Shown: in pieces, positions 1-8,334 of the stretch
Numbering within the stretch: the stretch's first letter is position 1
How the letters are laid out: each line of letters begins with the position of its first letter
NCBI GenBank assembly: GCA_963819475.1
Contig: CAWFWE010000002.1
Location: 682,001 to 746,000, forward strand
DNA: 64,000 nucleotides
Direction: 5' to 3'
Source: DASUAS01 sp963819475
GTDB lineage: Bacteria > Actinomycetota > Acidimicrobiia > IMCC26256 > DASPTH01
Made by a program: the position numbers and the translations under genes
The notes under the pieces: generated by a model
The model's input: the letters and a program-made list of their open reading frames with translations, nothing else
What the model was told of the DNA's origin: nothing
Databases searched by the model: none

Positions 1-530
1 CCGGAGACGGGGACGACTTCGGCGCCGAGCAACTTCATGCGGAACACGTTGAGCGCCTGTCGTTCGACGTCGACCGCGCCCATGAACACCAGGCAGTCGA
101 GCCCGAAGAGCGCCGCCGCGGTGGCGGTGGCGACACCGTGCTGTCCGGCGCCGGTCTCGGCGATCACGCGCCGCTTGCCCATGCGCCGGGTGAGGAGCGC
201 CTGGCCCAACACGTTGTTGATCTTGTGCGACCCGGTGTGAGTGAGGTCCTCCCGCTTCAGGAGGATCCGTAGGCCGAGCCGCTCCGACAGCCGGTGGCAC
301 TCGGTGACCGGCGTGGGCCGCCCGGCGTACGAACGCAGCAGCTCGGCGAACTCGCTCCGGAACTCGTCGGAGCTCCACGCGGTGCGGAACTCGTGCTCCA
401 GCTCCATGAGCGCCGGGACGAGCGTCTCGGGGACGAAGCGGCCGCCGAAGTCGCCGAACCGACCGAGCCCGACCGGTTCGGGGCCCGGCGGGTCGAGGCG
501 CACGGGCTCCCCCCGGGCGGGTGCGGTCAT
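1..530 (-). CDS. trpB: Tryptophan synthase beta chain (TrpB1), 5' part only
   Basis: TrpB condenses indole with serine to make tryptophan, using PLP, in complex with TrpA in the cytoplasm. The visible 176 residues start at an ATG (the alternative ATG 8 nt upstream meets a stop at once) and run off the window edge. The N-terminal GRFGDFGGRFVPETL block and the PLP-lysine motif HTGSHKINN (Lys about 103) are canonical for TrpB1. Its start lies 16 bp downstream of the trpF stop, so the two are probably one operon, and trpA would be expected beyond the edge. Identification is secure; the length cannot be judged. Confidence 0.95.
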   Translation of the reverse strand, partial: MTAPARGEPVRLDPPGPEPVGLGRFGDFGGRFVPETLVPALMELEHEFRTAWSSDEFRSEFAELLRSYAGRPTPVTECHRLSERLGLRILLKREDLTHTGSHKINNVLGQALLTRRMGKRRVIAETGAGQHGVATATAAALFGLDCLVFMGAVDVERQALNVFRMKLLGAEVVPVS

Positions 531-546
531 CGGGTCATGGTACGGG

Positions 547-1233
547 TCACGCGCCGTCGGCCATCCAGTCGTACGGCGCCGCCTCGGGGTCGGGCACCCA
601 TCTGTCGCTCCCGCCCAGCTGCGCGCCCGCCGCCCGCGCCTGCTCGACGAAGCGTCGCAACTTGCGCGCGTCCTTGCGTCCCGAGCCGGGCGTGGTCTCC
701 ACGCCGGTGGACACGTCGACACCCCACGGTCGCACGCGCCGGATCGCCTGGGCCACGTTCTCACCGTTCAACCCGCCCGCGAGCAGGAGGCGCACCCCCG
801 GCGGGACGACGTCGGCCAGCGCCCAGTCGAACGCGGTGCCGGAGCCGGGTTCCTTCGCGTCGACGAGCACGATGTCGACCGGGCCGTTGCCGACCGCGGC
901 GAGCGCGGGATCGCCGGCGCCGAAGCCCTGGATGACGAACGGCACCCGCTTCCGGATCCAGCGCACGTCGGACAGCGGTTCGCGCCCGTGGAGCTGCGCG
1001 CCACCGAGGCCGAGCGTGTTGACCAGCTCGACCACGCGCTCCTTCGTCTCGTCACGGAACACACCGACGGTGATCACGCCGCTCGGCAGCCGGTGGAGGA
1101 TCTCGCCGACCGTCTCCGGGGTGACCTGGCGCGGACTGCCGGGGGCGAACACGAACCCCAGCGCGTCGGCGCCGAGGGCGACGGCCAGCAGCGCGTCCTC
1201 CTCGTTCGTGACGCCGCAGATCTTGATCCACAT
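547..1233 (-). CDS. trpF: Phosphoribosylanthranilate isomerase
   Basis: TrpF isomerises phosphoribosylanthranilate to CdRP in tryptophan synthesis. The 228-residue protein begins MWIKICGVTNEEDA, where the KICG cysteine is the catalytic base. It carries the phosphate-binding LLAGGLNGENV and GVDVSTGVE blocks of the (beta/alpha)8 barrel near its C-terminus. I chose the ATG at 1233 rather than an upstream GTG because KICG lies 3-6 residues from the start in the family and a TACCCT box sits 8 nt upstream. trpB follows 16 bp downstream. A dedicated TrpF means HisA at 17.3 kb need not be bifunctional PriA. Confidence 0.94.
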   Translation of the reverse strand: MWIKICGVTNEEDALLAVALGADALGFVFAPGSPRQVTPETVGEILHRLPSGVITVGVFRDETKERVVELVNTLGLGGAQLHGREPLSDVRWIRKRVPFVIQGFGAGDPALAAVGNGPVDIVLVDAKEPGSGTAFDWALADVVPPGVRLLLAGGLNGENVAQAIRRVRPWGVDVSTGVETTPGSGRKDARKLRRFVEQARAAGAQLGGSDRWVPDPEAAPYDWMADGA

Positions 1234-1241
1234 CGCGCCCG

Positions 1242-1247
1242 AGGGTA
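1242..1247 (-). promoter_or_regulatory. Putative -10 box (TACCCT) for trpF-trpB
   Basis: TACCCT on the minus strand fits TANNNT and lies 8 nt upstream of the trpF ATG. Transcription would begin at or within a few bases of the start codon, so the mRNA would be (nearly) leaderless. This rests on motif and spacing only. Confidence 0.4.
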
Positions 1248-1286
1248 CCGGACTCCCCCGAACCACCCGCGTACATTGGCGCCCTG

Positions 1287-2069
1287 GTGGAGACCCGGTC
1301 TCAGCCGCGTACGTGGGCCCAGCGCGGTTGGCGAGGTGCCGTGGCCGATTGGTTCCCGGTCGCGCTGATCGTCGTCGCGTACCTCGTTCTGCACCAGCTC
1401 GCCGACACCCTCACGCCCGGCGCGCACGTACAACCGCAACTCGGGTTCGACGAGTGGGTGTTCGGCGGTACGGCACCGACGGTGCGGCTCCAGCGGGCGC
1501 TCTGGCACCCCGGCGACCCCCAGTGGTACGACTACCTCGCGACGCTCGTGTACCTGAGTCACTTCGTGGTGACGCTGGCGGTCGGGATCGTGCTCTGGGT
1601 GCGGGCGTACCCGTTGTTCCGGCGTTTCCGCGTGTTGTTCCTCAGCGTCACGTTCGCCGGCTTCGTCACGTACGTGCTGTACCCGGCGATACCCCCGTGG
1701 ATGGCCAGCCGTCGGCACGACATGCCGCACGCCGTGCGCATCGTACGGGCGATGTGGCTGGAGCTCGGGCTCACGGACGTGGCCGCAGTGTTCGGCGAGA
1801 AGAGCAAGTACGCGTTCCCGGTCGGCGCGCTGCCGTCGCTCCACGCGGCCTGGCCGTTCTTGTTGCTGGTCTTCTTGTGGCCGGTGGCCGGGCGCTGGCG
1901 CGTCCTGCTCGTCGCCTACGCGCTGGCGATGGCCTTCACCCTCGTCTACACCGGCGACCACTTCGTGTTCGACATCCTGCTCGGCTGGACGTACGTCATC
2001 GCGGCCGTCCTGATGGTTCGTGCCATTGCGAACCGGCGTCAATCGAGTGGGGTAGGGCCCGTCTCCTGA
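1287..2069 (+). CDS. PAP2-superfamily membrane phosphatase / inositolphosphotransferase-like
   Basis: A 260-residue protein with about six hydrophobic segments. It has the PAP2-type signature split into PSLHAAWPF (about residues 183-191) and YTGDHFVFDILLGW (about 217-230), whose two histidines are the expected nucleophile and acid/base. This arrangement resembles the PAP2_3 group (inositol phosphorylceramide synthase/AUR1-like enzymes and lipid phosphatases), so it probably acts on a lipid phosphate at the membrane. It is divergent from trpF and ends 10 bp from the convergent TrpB2 gene. The GTG start is the first in frame. The substrate is unknown. Confidence 0.8.
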   Translation: METRSQPRTWAQRGWRGAVADWFPVALIVVAYLVLHQLADTLTPGAHVQPQLGFDEWVFGGTAPTVRLQRALWHPGDPQWYDYLATLVYLSHFVVTLAVGIVLWVRAYPLFRRFRVLFLSVTFAGFVTYVLYPAIPPWMASRRHDMPHAVRIVRAMWLELGLTDVAAVFGEKSKYAFPVGALPSLHAAWPFLLLVFLWPVAGRWRVLLVAYALAMAFTLVYTGDHFVFDILLGWTYVIAAVLMVRAIANRRQSSGVGPVS

Positions 2070-2079
2070 CGCCGGTTCG

Positions 2080-3333
2080 CTAGGTGTCGATCAGACGGCC
2101 GTGGACGTAGTCGTCGTAGGCGGCGAGGTCGAGCAAGCCGTGGCCGGAGTAGTTGAAGAGGATGACCCGCTCCTCGCCGGTCTCCTTGGCGGCGAGCGCC
2201 TCGTCGACGACGGCGCGGATGGCGTGGCCGGTCTCGGGCGCCGGCACCTTGCCCTCGGCGCGGGCGAACTGGACCGCGGCCTCGAACGTCTTGCCCTGCG
2301 GGTACGCGATGGCCTCCATGCGCCCGCCGCGCACCAGGCTCGAGATGATCGGCGAGTCCCCGTGGTAGCGCAGGCCGCCGGCGTGGATCGACGGCGGCAC
2401 GAAGTCGTGACCGAGCGTGTACATCGGGAGCAGCGGCGTCATGCCCGCGGTGTCGCCGAAGTCGTAGTCGAACGACCCCTCGGTGAGCGTCGGGCACGAC
2501 GACGGTTCGACGGCCACCAGCCGGACGTCGGCGTCGGACACGAACGGCAGCGCGATCCCGCCGAAGTTGGAGCCCCCGCCGCAGCTGCCGATCACCACGT
2601 CGGGCCGCGCCTCGCCCGCCAGCGCGAGCTGCTCTTTGGCCTCGAGCCCGATGACGGTCTGGTGCAACAACACGTGGTTGAGCACCGAGCCGAGCGCGTA
2701 GTGCGTGTCGTCGCGCGACGCGGCGTCACGCACCGCGTCGCTGATCGCGAAGCCGAGCGATCCCGGGTGCTCGGGTTGGTCGACGGGTGACGACACCACC
2801 GACGCGCCCCACGTCTCCATGAGGATCTTGCGGTACGGCTTCTGCTCGTACGAGGCCCGCACCATGTAGACCTTGCACTCGAGGTCGAACTGCGCACACG
2901 CGAATGCCAGTGCCGTCCCCCACTGCCCCGCGCCGGTCTCGGTGCTCAGGCGCGCGGTGCCCTCGGCCCGGTTGTAGAACGCCTGCGGAACCGAGGTGTT
3001 CGTCTTGTGCGACCCGGCCGGCGACACCGATTCGTCCTTGAAGTAGATGCGCGCCGGGGTGTCGAGGACGCGCTCGAGCCGCTCGGCCCGCACCAGCGGC
3101 GTCGGCCGCCACAGGCGCAGGATGTCGAGCACCTCACCGGGGACGTCGATCCACGGCTCGGCCGACACCTCCTGCGCGATGAGGCCCATCGGGAAGAGCG
3201 GCGCGAGGTCGTCGGGACCGATCGGTTCCTTGGTGCCCGGGTGCAGCGGCGGCTGCAGCGGCTCGGGCATCACCGGCAGCACGTTGAACCACGCGCTCGG
3301 GATTCCGTCCTCGGGCAACAGGAACCGACTCAT
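2080..3333 (-). CDS. trpB2: TrpB2-type tryptophan synthase beta-like protein
   Basis: A 417-residue PLP enzyme of fold type II. The start at MSRFLLPED agrees with TrpB2 proteins, which have a longer N-terminus than TrpB1 (segments EPLQPPLHPGT and WRPTPLVRAERL). The PLP lysine is Lys110 in PAGSHKTNTS (TrpB1 has SHKIN), and the phosphate loop is GSCGGGSNFGG. TrpB2 proteins make tryptophan from indole and serine, often without stimulation by TrpA, and are thought to salvage indole or act on related substrates. It lies apart from trpFB, downstream of two acyl-CoA dehydrogenase genes with a 25-bp gap, so it is probably transcribed with them rather than with trp. Confidence 0.88.
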   Translation of the reverse strand: MSRFLLPEDGIPSAWFNVLPVMPEPLQPPLHPGTKEPIGPDDLAPLFPMGLIAQEVSAEPWIDVPGEVLDILRLWRPTPLVRAERLERVLDTPARIYFKDESVSPAGSHKTNTSVPQAFYNRAEGTARLSTETGAGQWGTALAFACAQFDLECKVYMVRASYEQKPYRKILMETWGASVVSSPVDQPEHPGSLGFAISDAVRDAASRDDTHYALGSVLNHVLLHQTVIGLEAKEQLALAGEARPDVVIGSCGGGSNFGGIALPFVSDADVRLVAVEPSSCPTLTEGSFDYDFGDTAGMTPLLPMYTLGHDFVPPSIHAGGLRYHGDSPIISSLVRGGRMEAIAYPQGKTFEAAVQFARAEGKVPAPETGHAIRAVVDEALAAKETGEERVILFNYSGHGLLDLAAYDDYVHGRLIDT

Positions 3334-3358
3334 GTGGCCTCCCTCCATGTGGCCTCGC

Positions 3359-4633
3359 TCAGACGTGGCCATCCCAATTCTGCGCGTCGCGCAGCACCTG
3401 GTCGAACGGCTTGTCGCGGTCCCAGCTCGGCTCCCGCGGCAGACCGAGCACCTGCTCGCTGATGCCGTTGCGCTGCATCTGGTCGGAGCCACCGGCGATC
3501 GAGTTGATCCGCCCGTTGAGGAACGTGAGCGCGGCCGACGCGCCGGTGCCCTCGGGCTCGTCCCACGCGATGCCCTCGCCCTGCGCGAGCTCCATGCCGA
3601 TCAGGGCACGCTCGGAGTCGAAGGTGCCGTGGGTGAGCTTCCCGTAGGCGGCGATGCCGGCGTCGCCACCCGACCTGCTCATGGCCTTCGCCAGCCGCCG
3701 ATCGAGGACCCGGCGGAGGAAGTCGAGGCTGTGCCCGCGTGCGACGAGCTGGCGTGCGTCCGGGTCGTCGGCCCGGCCGAACGCCTTGGCGATCTCGACC
3801 AGGTCGGGAGCGAGGGGCCCCGGGTCGGGTGGTGTCTTCGGGGGCGCCGTCGTCGACCCGCCGCGCTCGAAGACGAGCATCGTCCGGGCGACGGTCCACC
3901 CCTGGTCGACGTCGCCGATGCGCTCGTCGTCGGGGATCACGACGTCGTCGAAGAACTCTTCGCAGAAGTCGGCGCCGCCGTTGATCTGGCGGATGACGCG
4001 GAGATCGACGCCGGGCGCGTCGACGGGAACACCGAACCAGGTGAGCCCGCGGTGCTTGGGCACGCTCCAGTTCGTGCGGGCGAGGCACAGACCCACGTCG
4101 GCGAGGTGCGCCCACGAGCTCCAGACCTTGGCGCCGTTCAGCACCCAGGTGTCGCCGTCGCGCGTCGCCCGGGTCTGCACCCCCGCGAGGTCGGACCCGG
4201 CGACGGGCTCGGAGAAGAACTGGCACCACAGCTCGTCACCGGCGAGCATCCGCGGCAGGTGCCGGCGGTTGAAGTCGTCGGATGCGTGGGCGAGCATCAC
4301 CTGGGCGCACACGCCGAACGTCGTGCCACCGGCGATGCCCAAGTTCGGGAGCTCGTACTCGGCAGCTTCCTCGAGGAACGCGCGCTCGTGCGCGACGGAC
4401 AGCCCCTGGCCACCGAACCCCACCGGCCACGTGATGCCGGCGAACCCGGCTTCGAACAGCCGCTTCTGCTTGGGCCGCTCGGCGTCGATCTGCTCCTTCG
4501 TGAACTCGTGCATCCCGCGCAGCGAGGCGGCCGCGGCCACCGCGCCCTTCCGCTTGCGCTCGAGGTTGTCGGCCAACCAGGCCCGGGCGCGCGCTCGGAA
4601 CTCCTCGATGCTGATCGTGGTCGTCGCGGTCAT
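3359..4633 (-). CDS. Acyl-CoA dehydrogenase (first of a pair, downstream gene)
   Basis: A 424-residue FAD-dependent acyl-CoA dehydrogenase. The ITWPVGFGGQGLS block, CQFFSEPVAGSDLAGVQTRA (FAD/substrate loop) and WVLNGAKVWSSWAHLAD are typical, and the C-terminal GRINSIAGGSDQMQRNGISEQVLGLP closes the fold. Its ATG overlaps the stop of the neighbouring dehydrogenase (TGATG), so the two are translationally coupled. This is the arrangement of heteromeric FadE pairs in actinobacterial sterol and fatty-acid degradation, where each subunit supplies part of the active site. The substrate is unknown; a bulky CoA ester is inferred from the pairing. Confidence 0.88.
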   Translation of the reverse strand: MTATTTISIEEFRARARAWLADNLERKRKGAVAAAASLRGMHEFTKEQIDAERPKQKRLFEAGFAGITWPVGFGGQGLSVAHERAFLEEAAEYELPNLGIAGGTTFGVCAQVMLAHASDDFNRRHLPRMLAGDELWCQFFSEPVAGSDLAGVQTRATRDGDTWVLNGAKVWSSWAHLADVGLCLARTNWSVPKHRGLTWFGVPVDAPGVDLRVIRQINGGADFCEEFFDDVVIPDDERIGDVDQGWTVARTMLVFERGGSTTAPPKTPPDPGPLAPDLVEIAKAFGRADDPDARQLVARGHSLDFLRRVLDRRLAKAMSRSGGDAGIAAYGKLTHGTFDSERALIGMELAQGEGIAWDEPEGTGASAALTFLNGRINSIAGGSDQMQRNGISEQVLGLPREPSWDRDKPFDQVLRDAQNWDGHV

Positions 4634-5781
4634 CAGGCGTTCCCTCCGTGCGTGCCGAGCCCGTGGATGCGGCAGATCCGCTCCCGGTGCCACGCCGGGT
4701 CGCCGTAGAGGGCGCGGTCGGCTTCCAGGCGACGCAGGTAGAAGTGCAGGTCGTGCTCCCACGTGAAGCCGATGCCGCCGTGGGCCTGGAGGCACATCTG
4801 GGCGACGTTCGCGCCCGCGTCGCCCGCGTAGGCCTTGGCGATGCTGACGATCTCCGACGCGGTGGGCCGGTGGTCGGCCACCGCCTCAGCCGCGGCGTCG
4901 AGCGCCGCGGTGCTGAGCTCGGTCCACTGGCTGGCGTCGGCCAGGATGTGCTTCAACGCCTGGAAGGACCCGATGGGCCGACCGAACGCGATGCGGGCCT
5001 TGGCGTAGTCGACGGTGATCTCGACCAGCCGGCGCATCGCGCCGACGGATTCGGCGAGATTCAGCGTGGCGGCGACGTCGAGCTGACGTTCCACGTCGGG
5101 CTGCGCCCCACCGGCGGTGCCGACCACCGCGTCGGCGTCGACCTCGACACCGTCGAAGCGCACGTCGACGAACCGGCGGGTGAGGTCGAGCCCGCTGAGC
5201 GGGACGACCTCGACCCCGGCCGCGTCGGCGGGCACGACGAACTGCGTGACGCCCCCGCCCACACTGTCGGCGGCGGTCACGAGGAACACGCCGGCCGCGG
5301 CGCCCTCGGAGACGAGCCCCGCGGTGCCCTCGAGCACGAACGCGCCGTCGCGGGCGGCCGCGCGCACCGGGCCCGGCTCCGGGATCCCCCGGCGGTCGCT
5401 GATCGCCCACGACGCGGTGAGCTCGGCGGAGGCGAGCGCGGGGAGGTATTGCTCCTGCTGCGCACGCGTGCCGCGCTCGGCGAGCGCGCACGCGACCACG
5501 TTGGTGGCGACGAACGGCCCCGGCTGCACGAAGCGACCCCGCTCCTCGGCGACGATCACCGCGTCGCGCAGGGGTGAGCCGGACACGCTGCCGCCGCCGA
5601 ACTCCTCGGGCACGAACAACGCGAACCACCCGAGCTCGCCGGCGTCACGGGTGACGGCCGGGTCGTGGGCGACCGCCTCGTCGGCCAGGCGACGCACCTC
5701 CGGCAGCGGGCACCGCGCGTCGATGAACCGGGCGGTCGTCTCCCGGAACAGCTCCTGATCGTCGGACAGCTCGAGATCCAC
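4633..5781 (-). CDS. Acyl-CoA dehydrogenase (second of a pair, upstream gene)
   Basis: A 382-residue acyl-CoA dehydrogenase starting MDLELSDDQELFRETTARF. The N-terminal helical domain has ELGWFALFVPEEFGG, the middle domain is shortened and alanine-rich, and the C-terminal domain has ARIAFGRPIGSFQALKHILAD and CLQAHGGIGFTWEHDLHFYLRR. The middle domain lacks the usual SEPxxGSD loop (it reads WAISDRRGIPEPGP), as expected for the partner subunit of a heteromeric FadE complex. It is coupled to the next dehydrogenase by TGATG. The divergent 104-bp gap to the ArsR gene probably holds promoters for both directions. Confidence 0.88.
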   Translation of the reverse strand: MDLELSDDQELFRETTARFIDARCPLPEVRRLADEAVAHDPAVTRDAGELGWFALFVPEEFGGGSVSGSPLRDAVIVAEERGRFVQPGPFVATNVVACALAERGTRAQQEQYLPALASAELTASWAISDRRGIPEPGPVRAAARDGAFVLEGTAGLVSEGAAAGVFLVTAADSVGGGVTQFVVPADAAGVEVVPLSGLDLTRRFVDVRFDGVEVDADAVVGTAGGAQPDVERQLDVAATLNLAESVGAMRRLVEITVDYAKARIAFGRPIGSFQALKHILADASQWTELSTAALDAAAEAVADHRPTASEIVSIAKAYAGDAGANVAQMCLQAHGGIGFTWEHDLHFYLRRLEADRALYGDPAWHRERICRIHGLGTHGGNA

Positions 5782-5851
5782 CGGGCTCCTCTCACGGCAA
5801 CGGTCTCGAACCTATCCGTTCGGTCGCAGCGGCTCCGGCGGTCCATGTGCT

Positions 5852-5885
5852 TGCGCTTATATGCGCTTGGCGTTATGCTCGACGG
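5852..5885 (+). promoter_or_regulatory. Promoter/operator region of the ArsR-type regulator
   Basis: TGCGCTT occurs twice with 10-bp spacing (5852 and 5862), one helical turn apart, as a dimeric regulator site would. A -10-like TATGCT at 5874-5879 lies 6 nt before the GTG at 5886, so the transcript would be leaderless. Autoregulation by the ArsR protein is inferred from position. Confidence 0.45.
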
Positions 5886-6215
5886 GTGACGCGCACCGAG
5901 ACCTTCACCGTGGTCGCCGAACCCGGTCGGCGCCGGATCCTCGACCTCCTGCTCGAGCGCGAGCGCGCGGTGGGCGAGCTGGTCGACGAGCTGGCGGTGA
6001 GCCAGCCGGCGGTGTCGCGCCACCTGCGCGTGCTGCGTGAAGCCGGGCTGGTCGAGGTGCGGGCAGAGGCGCAGCGCCGCGTCTACCGCGTGCGTCCCGA
6101 ACCCCTGCGCGCCATCGACGACTGGCTGGCGCCCTACCGGGCCCGCTGGCCCGAGGCCCTCGACGCGCTCGCCGCTCACCTGGACACGATGGACGACGAC
6201 GAGGAGTCGACATGA
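5886..6215 (+). CDS. ArsR-family transcriptional regulator
   Basis: A 109-residue winged-helix repressor. EPGRRRILDLLLERERAVGELVDELAVSQPAVSRHLRVLREAGLVEVRAEAQRR spans helix-turn-helix and wing; SQPAVSRHLRVL is the recognition helix. No cysteine pairs for metal binding are visible, so this is the non-metal subgroup that commonly precedes an AHSA1/SRPBCC gene. It overlaps the next gene by 4 bp (ATGA). I chose the GTG at 5886 over an upstream TTG because of the -10 box 6 nt before it and because the domain begins about 10 residues later. Confidence 0.88.
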   Translation: MTRTETFTVVAEPGRRRILDLLLERERAVGELVDELAVSQPAVSRHLRVLREAGLVEVRAEAQRRVYRVRPEPLRAIDDWLAPYRARWPEALDALAAHLDTMDDDEEST

Positions 6216-6724
6216 CGACGATCGACGGGACGCTCGAAGCGGCGGACGGCCGGCACCGGCTGCGGTTCGTTCGCGATCTCCCCCACCCGCCGGAGAAGGT
6301 GTGGCGGGCACTCACCGAACCGGACCACCTCAGCACGTGGTTCCCCCAGGACATCCTCGGTGAGCGCGCCGCGGGCGCCGCGCTCCGGTTCGTCTCGCGC
6401 GACGACGGCTCGGAGTTCGCCGGGGCGATGGTGACCGTCGACCCGCCCCGGGTCCTGGAGTTCCTCTGGGGTGACGACCGCCTGCGCTTCGAGCTCACCC
6501 CGATCGCCGACGGCACCCGACTCACGTTCACCGACACCTTCACCGAGCTCGGGAAGGGTGCACGCGACGGCGCCGGCTGGCACGAGTGCCTCGACCGGCT
6601 CGGCGCCGCGCTCGACGACCGCGAGCCGCCATGGTCGTGGGGCGAGCGCTGGACCGCGGTGCACGCCGACTACGTCGCCCGCTTCGGCCCCGAAGCCGCG
6701 ACCATCGGCCCACCCGAGCGCTGA
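6212..6724 (+). CDS. SRPBCC (AHSA1-like) domain protein
   Basis: A 170-residue protein with the AHSA1/START-like fold: VRDLPHPPEKVWRALTEPDHLSTWFP at the N-terminus, a central beta sheet, and GWHECLDRLGAAL near the end. Such proteins form a ligand-binding cavity, and in this operon type (ArsR then SRPBCC) they probably bind or process a small hydrophobic ligand. The ATGA overlap with the regulator indicates coupling. The ligand cannot be predicted. Confidence 0.82.
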   Translation: MTTIDGTLEAADGRHRLRFVRDLPHPPEKVWRALTEPDHLSTWFPQDILGERAAGAALRFVSRDDGSEFAGAMVTVDPPRVLEFLWGDDRLRFELTPIADGTRLTFTDTFTELGKGARDGAGWHECLDRLGAALDDREPPWSWGERWTAVHADYVARFGPEAATIGPPER

Positions 6725-6764
6725 GCACCCACGTCCGCATCACTCGCGCGCCGGACGGGGCGGG

Positions 6765-7565
6765 TCAGCGGGGAACACGCGCGACCGTGGCCAGATCGCG
6801 CACGGTGGCGGTCGGGTCGGTGGCGCGCACCAGCATCTCACCGACCAGCACCGCGTCGAACCCCGCCGCCGCCATGCGTGTCGCGTCGTCGATCGACCGG
6901 ATCGCGCTCTCCGCGATCGCGACCACGTCGGGCGGCACGCGGCTCGCGAGGCGCTCCCCGATCGTGAGGTCCTCGGCGAAGGTGCCCAGGTTGCGGGCGT
7001 TCACGCCGACGATGTGCGCGCCGATCCCGAGCGCGCGTTCCAGCTCGGCGTCGTCGTGGGTCTCGACCAGCACCGCCAGCCCGATGCCGACGGCGAGCTC
7101 GTGCAGGTCGCGCAGGAGCGCGTCGTCGGGCAGCGCGGCCACGATGAGCAACAACGCGTCGGCGCCGATGGCGCGCGCCTCGTAGACCTGCACCTCGTCG
7201 ATGGTGAAGTCCTTGCGCAGCACCGGCAGCTCGCAGGCGGCGCGCGCGGCCTGCAGGTCGTCGACGGTGCCGCCGAACCACGGCCGGTCGGTGAGCACCG
7301 AGAGGCACGCGGCCCCGCCGGCCGCGTACGCCTTGGCCGTGAGCGCGGGATCGAGCTCGGGCGCGAGGTCGCCCTTCGACGGCGACCGGCGCTTGATCTC
7401 GGCGACCACTCCCAGCGCGCCCGAGGCGGGCCGGAGGGCCCCGGCGAAGTCGCGCCCGGCGGGCGCGTCGAGGGCACGGGTCCGGAGCAGGTCGCGCACC
7501 TGGGGCCGGTGCAGCATCGTGATCTCGTCGCGCTTGGTCGCGAGGATCTCGTCGAGCACCGTCAT
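6765..7565 (-). CDS. trpC: Indole-3-glycerol phosphate synthase
   Basis: TrpC closes CdRP to indole-3-glycerol phosphate, the step after TrpF. The 266 residues begin MTVLDEILATKRDEI and carry VVAEIKRRSPSKGDL (catalytic Lys), LRKDFTIDEVQVYEARAIGADALLLI and the GVNARNLGTF and AIAESAI blocks of the barrel. The ATG at 7565 is preferred over a GTG at 7574 because TACAGT lies exactly 7 nt upstream of it. It stands alone on the minus strand, convergent with the SRPBCC gene and divergent from the two-component system. It is separated from trpE and trpFB by several kilobases. Confidence 0.95.
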   Translation of the reverse strand: MTVLDEILATKRDEITMLHRPQVRDLLRTRALDAPAGRDFAGALRPASGALGVVAEIKRRSPSKGDLAPELDPALTAKAYAAGGAACLSVLTDRPWFGGTVDDLQAARAACELPVLRKDFTIDEVQVYEARAIGADALLLIVAALPDDALLRDLHELAVGIGLAVLVETHDDAELERALGIGAHIVGVNARNLGTFAEDLTIGERLASRVPPDVVAIAESAIRSIDDATRMAAAGFDAVLVGEMLVRATDPTATVRDLATVARVPR

Positions 7566-7572
7566 GACGGTC

Positions 7573-7578
7573 ACTGTA
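7573..7578 (-). promoter_or_regulatory. Putative -10 box (TACAGT) for trpC
   Basis: TACAGT on the minus strand lies 7 nt upstream of the trpC ATG, the spacing expected for leaderless transcription. It decides the start codon in favour of 7565. Confidence 0.5.
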
Positions 7579-7644
7579 CGGCTTCACGTCCCGATCACAG
7601 TCCCCTCACACGTTCGCGCCGGGCGACGTGCGACCATGGCCGCC

Positions 7645-8334
7645 ATGGAACGCGGCACCATCGTGGTGGTCGACGACGAGCCCAACATCGCCGACCTCGT
7701 CGACCTCTACCTGGCGCGCGAGGGATTCCGGGTGCTGAAGGCGGCCACCGGCGAAGGCGGCCTCGACGTCATCCGGACCCACCGGCCCCGCCTCGTCGTC
7801 CTCGACGTCGGTCTCCCCGACATCGACGGCCTCGAGGTGTGCCGGCGGCTGCGGCAGACGTCGCAGGTGCCCGTGATCTTCCTCACCGCACGCGACGGCG
7901 AGGTCGACCGGGTGCTGGGGCTCGAGCTCGGCGGCGACGACTACGTCACCAAGCCCTTCTCCCCCGCCGAGCTGGTGGCGAGGGTGAAGGCGGTGCTGCG
8001 CCGCGTCGACGGCGCCGCCGGGCCCGAGGTGGTGCAGGCCGGGCCGGTGACCGTCGACACCGGCCGCCGCGAGGTGCTCATCGACGACGCACCGGTCGAG
8101 TTCACCACCAAGGAGTTCGACCTGCTGCGCTTCCTCGCCGAGCGGCCCGGTCTCGCCCTCTCCCGCCAGCAGATCCTCGACGGCGTGTGGGGCTACGACT
8201 GGTTCGGTGACGCTCGCACCGTCGACGTGCACATCGCCCAGGTCCGCAAGAAGCTCGGTGACGCCGTCGTGATCAAGACCGTGCGCGGCGTGGGCTACCG
8301 CCTGGAATCCCCGAGGCCGGCCCCCGCGTCGTGA
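7645..8334 (+). CDS. OmpR/PhoB-family response regulator
   Basis: A 229-residue two-domain regulator. The receiver has the acidic pair DDE (residues 10-12), the phosphoacceptor Asp54 in VVLDVGLPDIDG and the conserved Lys in YVTKPFSP. The C-terminal winged helix has EFTTKEFDLLRFLAERPG and RTVDVHIAQVRKKLG...TVRGVGYRLE. Its stop overlaps the histidine kinase start by 4 bp (GTGA), so the pair is coupled. An ATG 9 nt upstream (7636) is an equally possible start. The stimulus is unknown. Confidence 0.92.
   Translation: MERGTIVVVDDEPNIADLVDLYLAREGFRVLKAATGEGGLDVIRTHRPRLVVLDVGLPDIDGLEVCRRLRQTSQVPVIFLTARDGEVDRVLGLELGGDDYVTKPFSPAELVARVKAVLRRVDGAAGPEVVQAGPVTVDTGRREVLIDDAPVEFTTKEFDLLRFLAERPGLALSRQQILDGVWGYDWFGDARTVDVHIAQVRKKLGDAVVIKTVRGVGYRLESPRPAPAS

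Noticed and set aside
2101..2790. A 229-codon plus-strand ORF opposite TrpB2.
   Set aside because: It is the antisense frame of a clearly conserved PLP enzyme and has no domain of its own.
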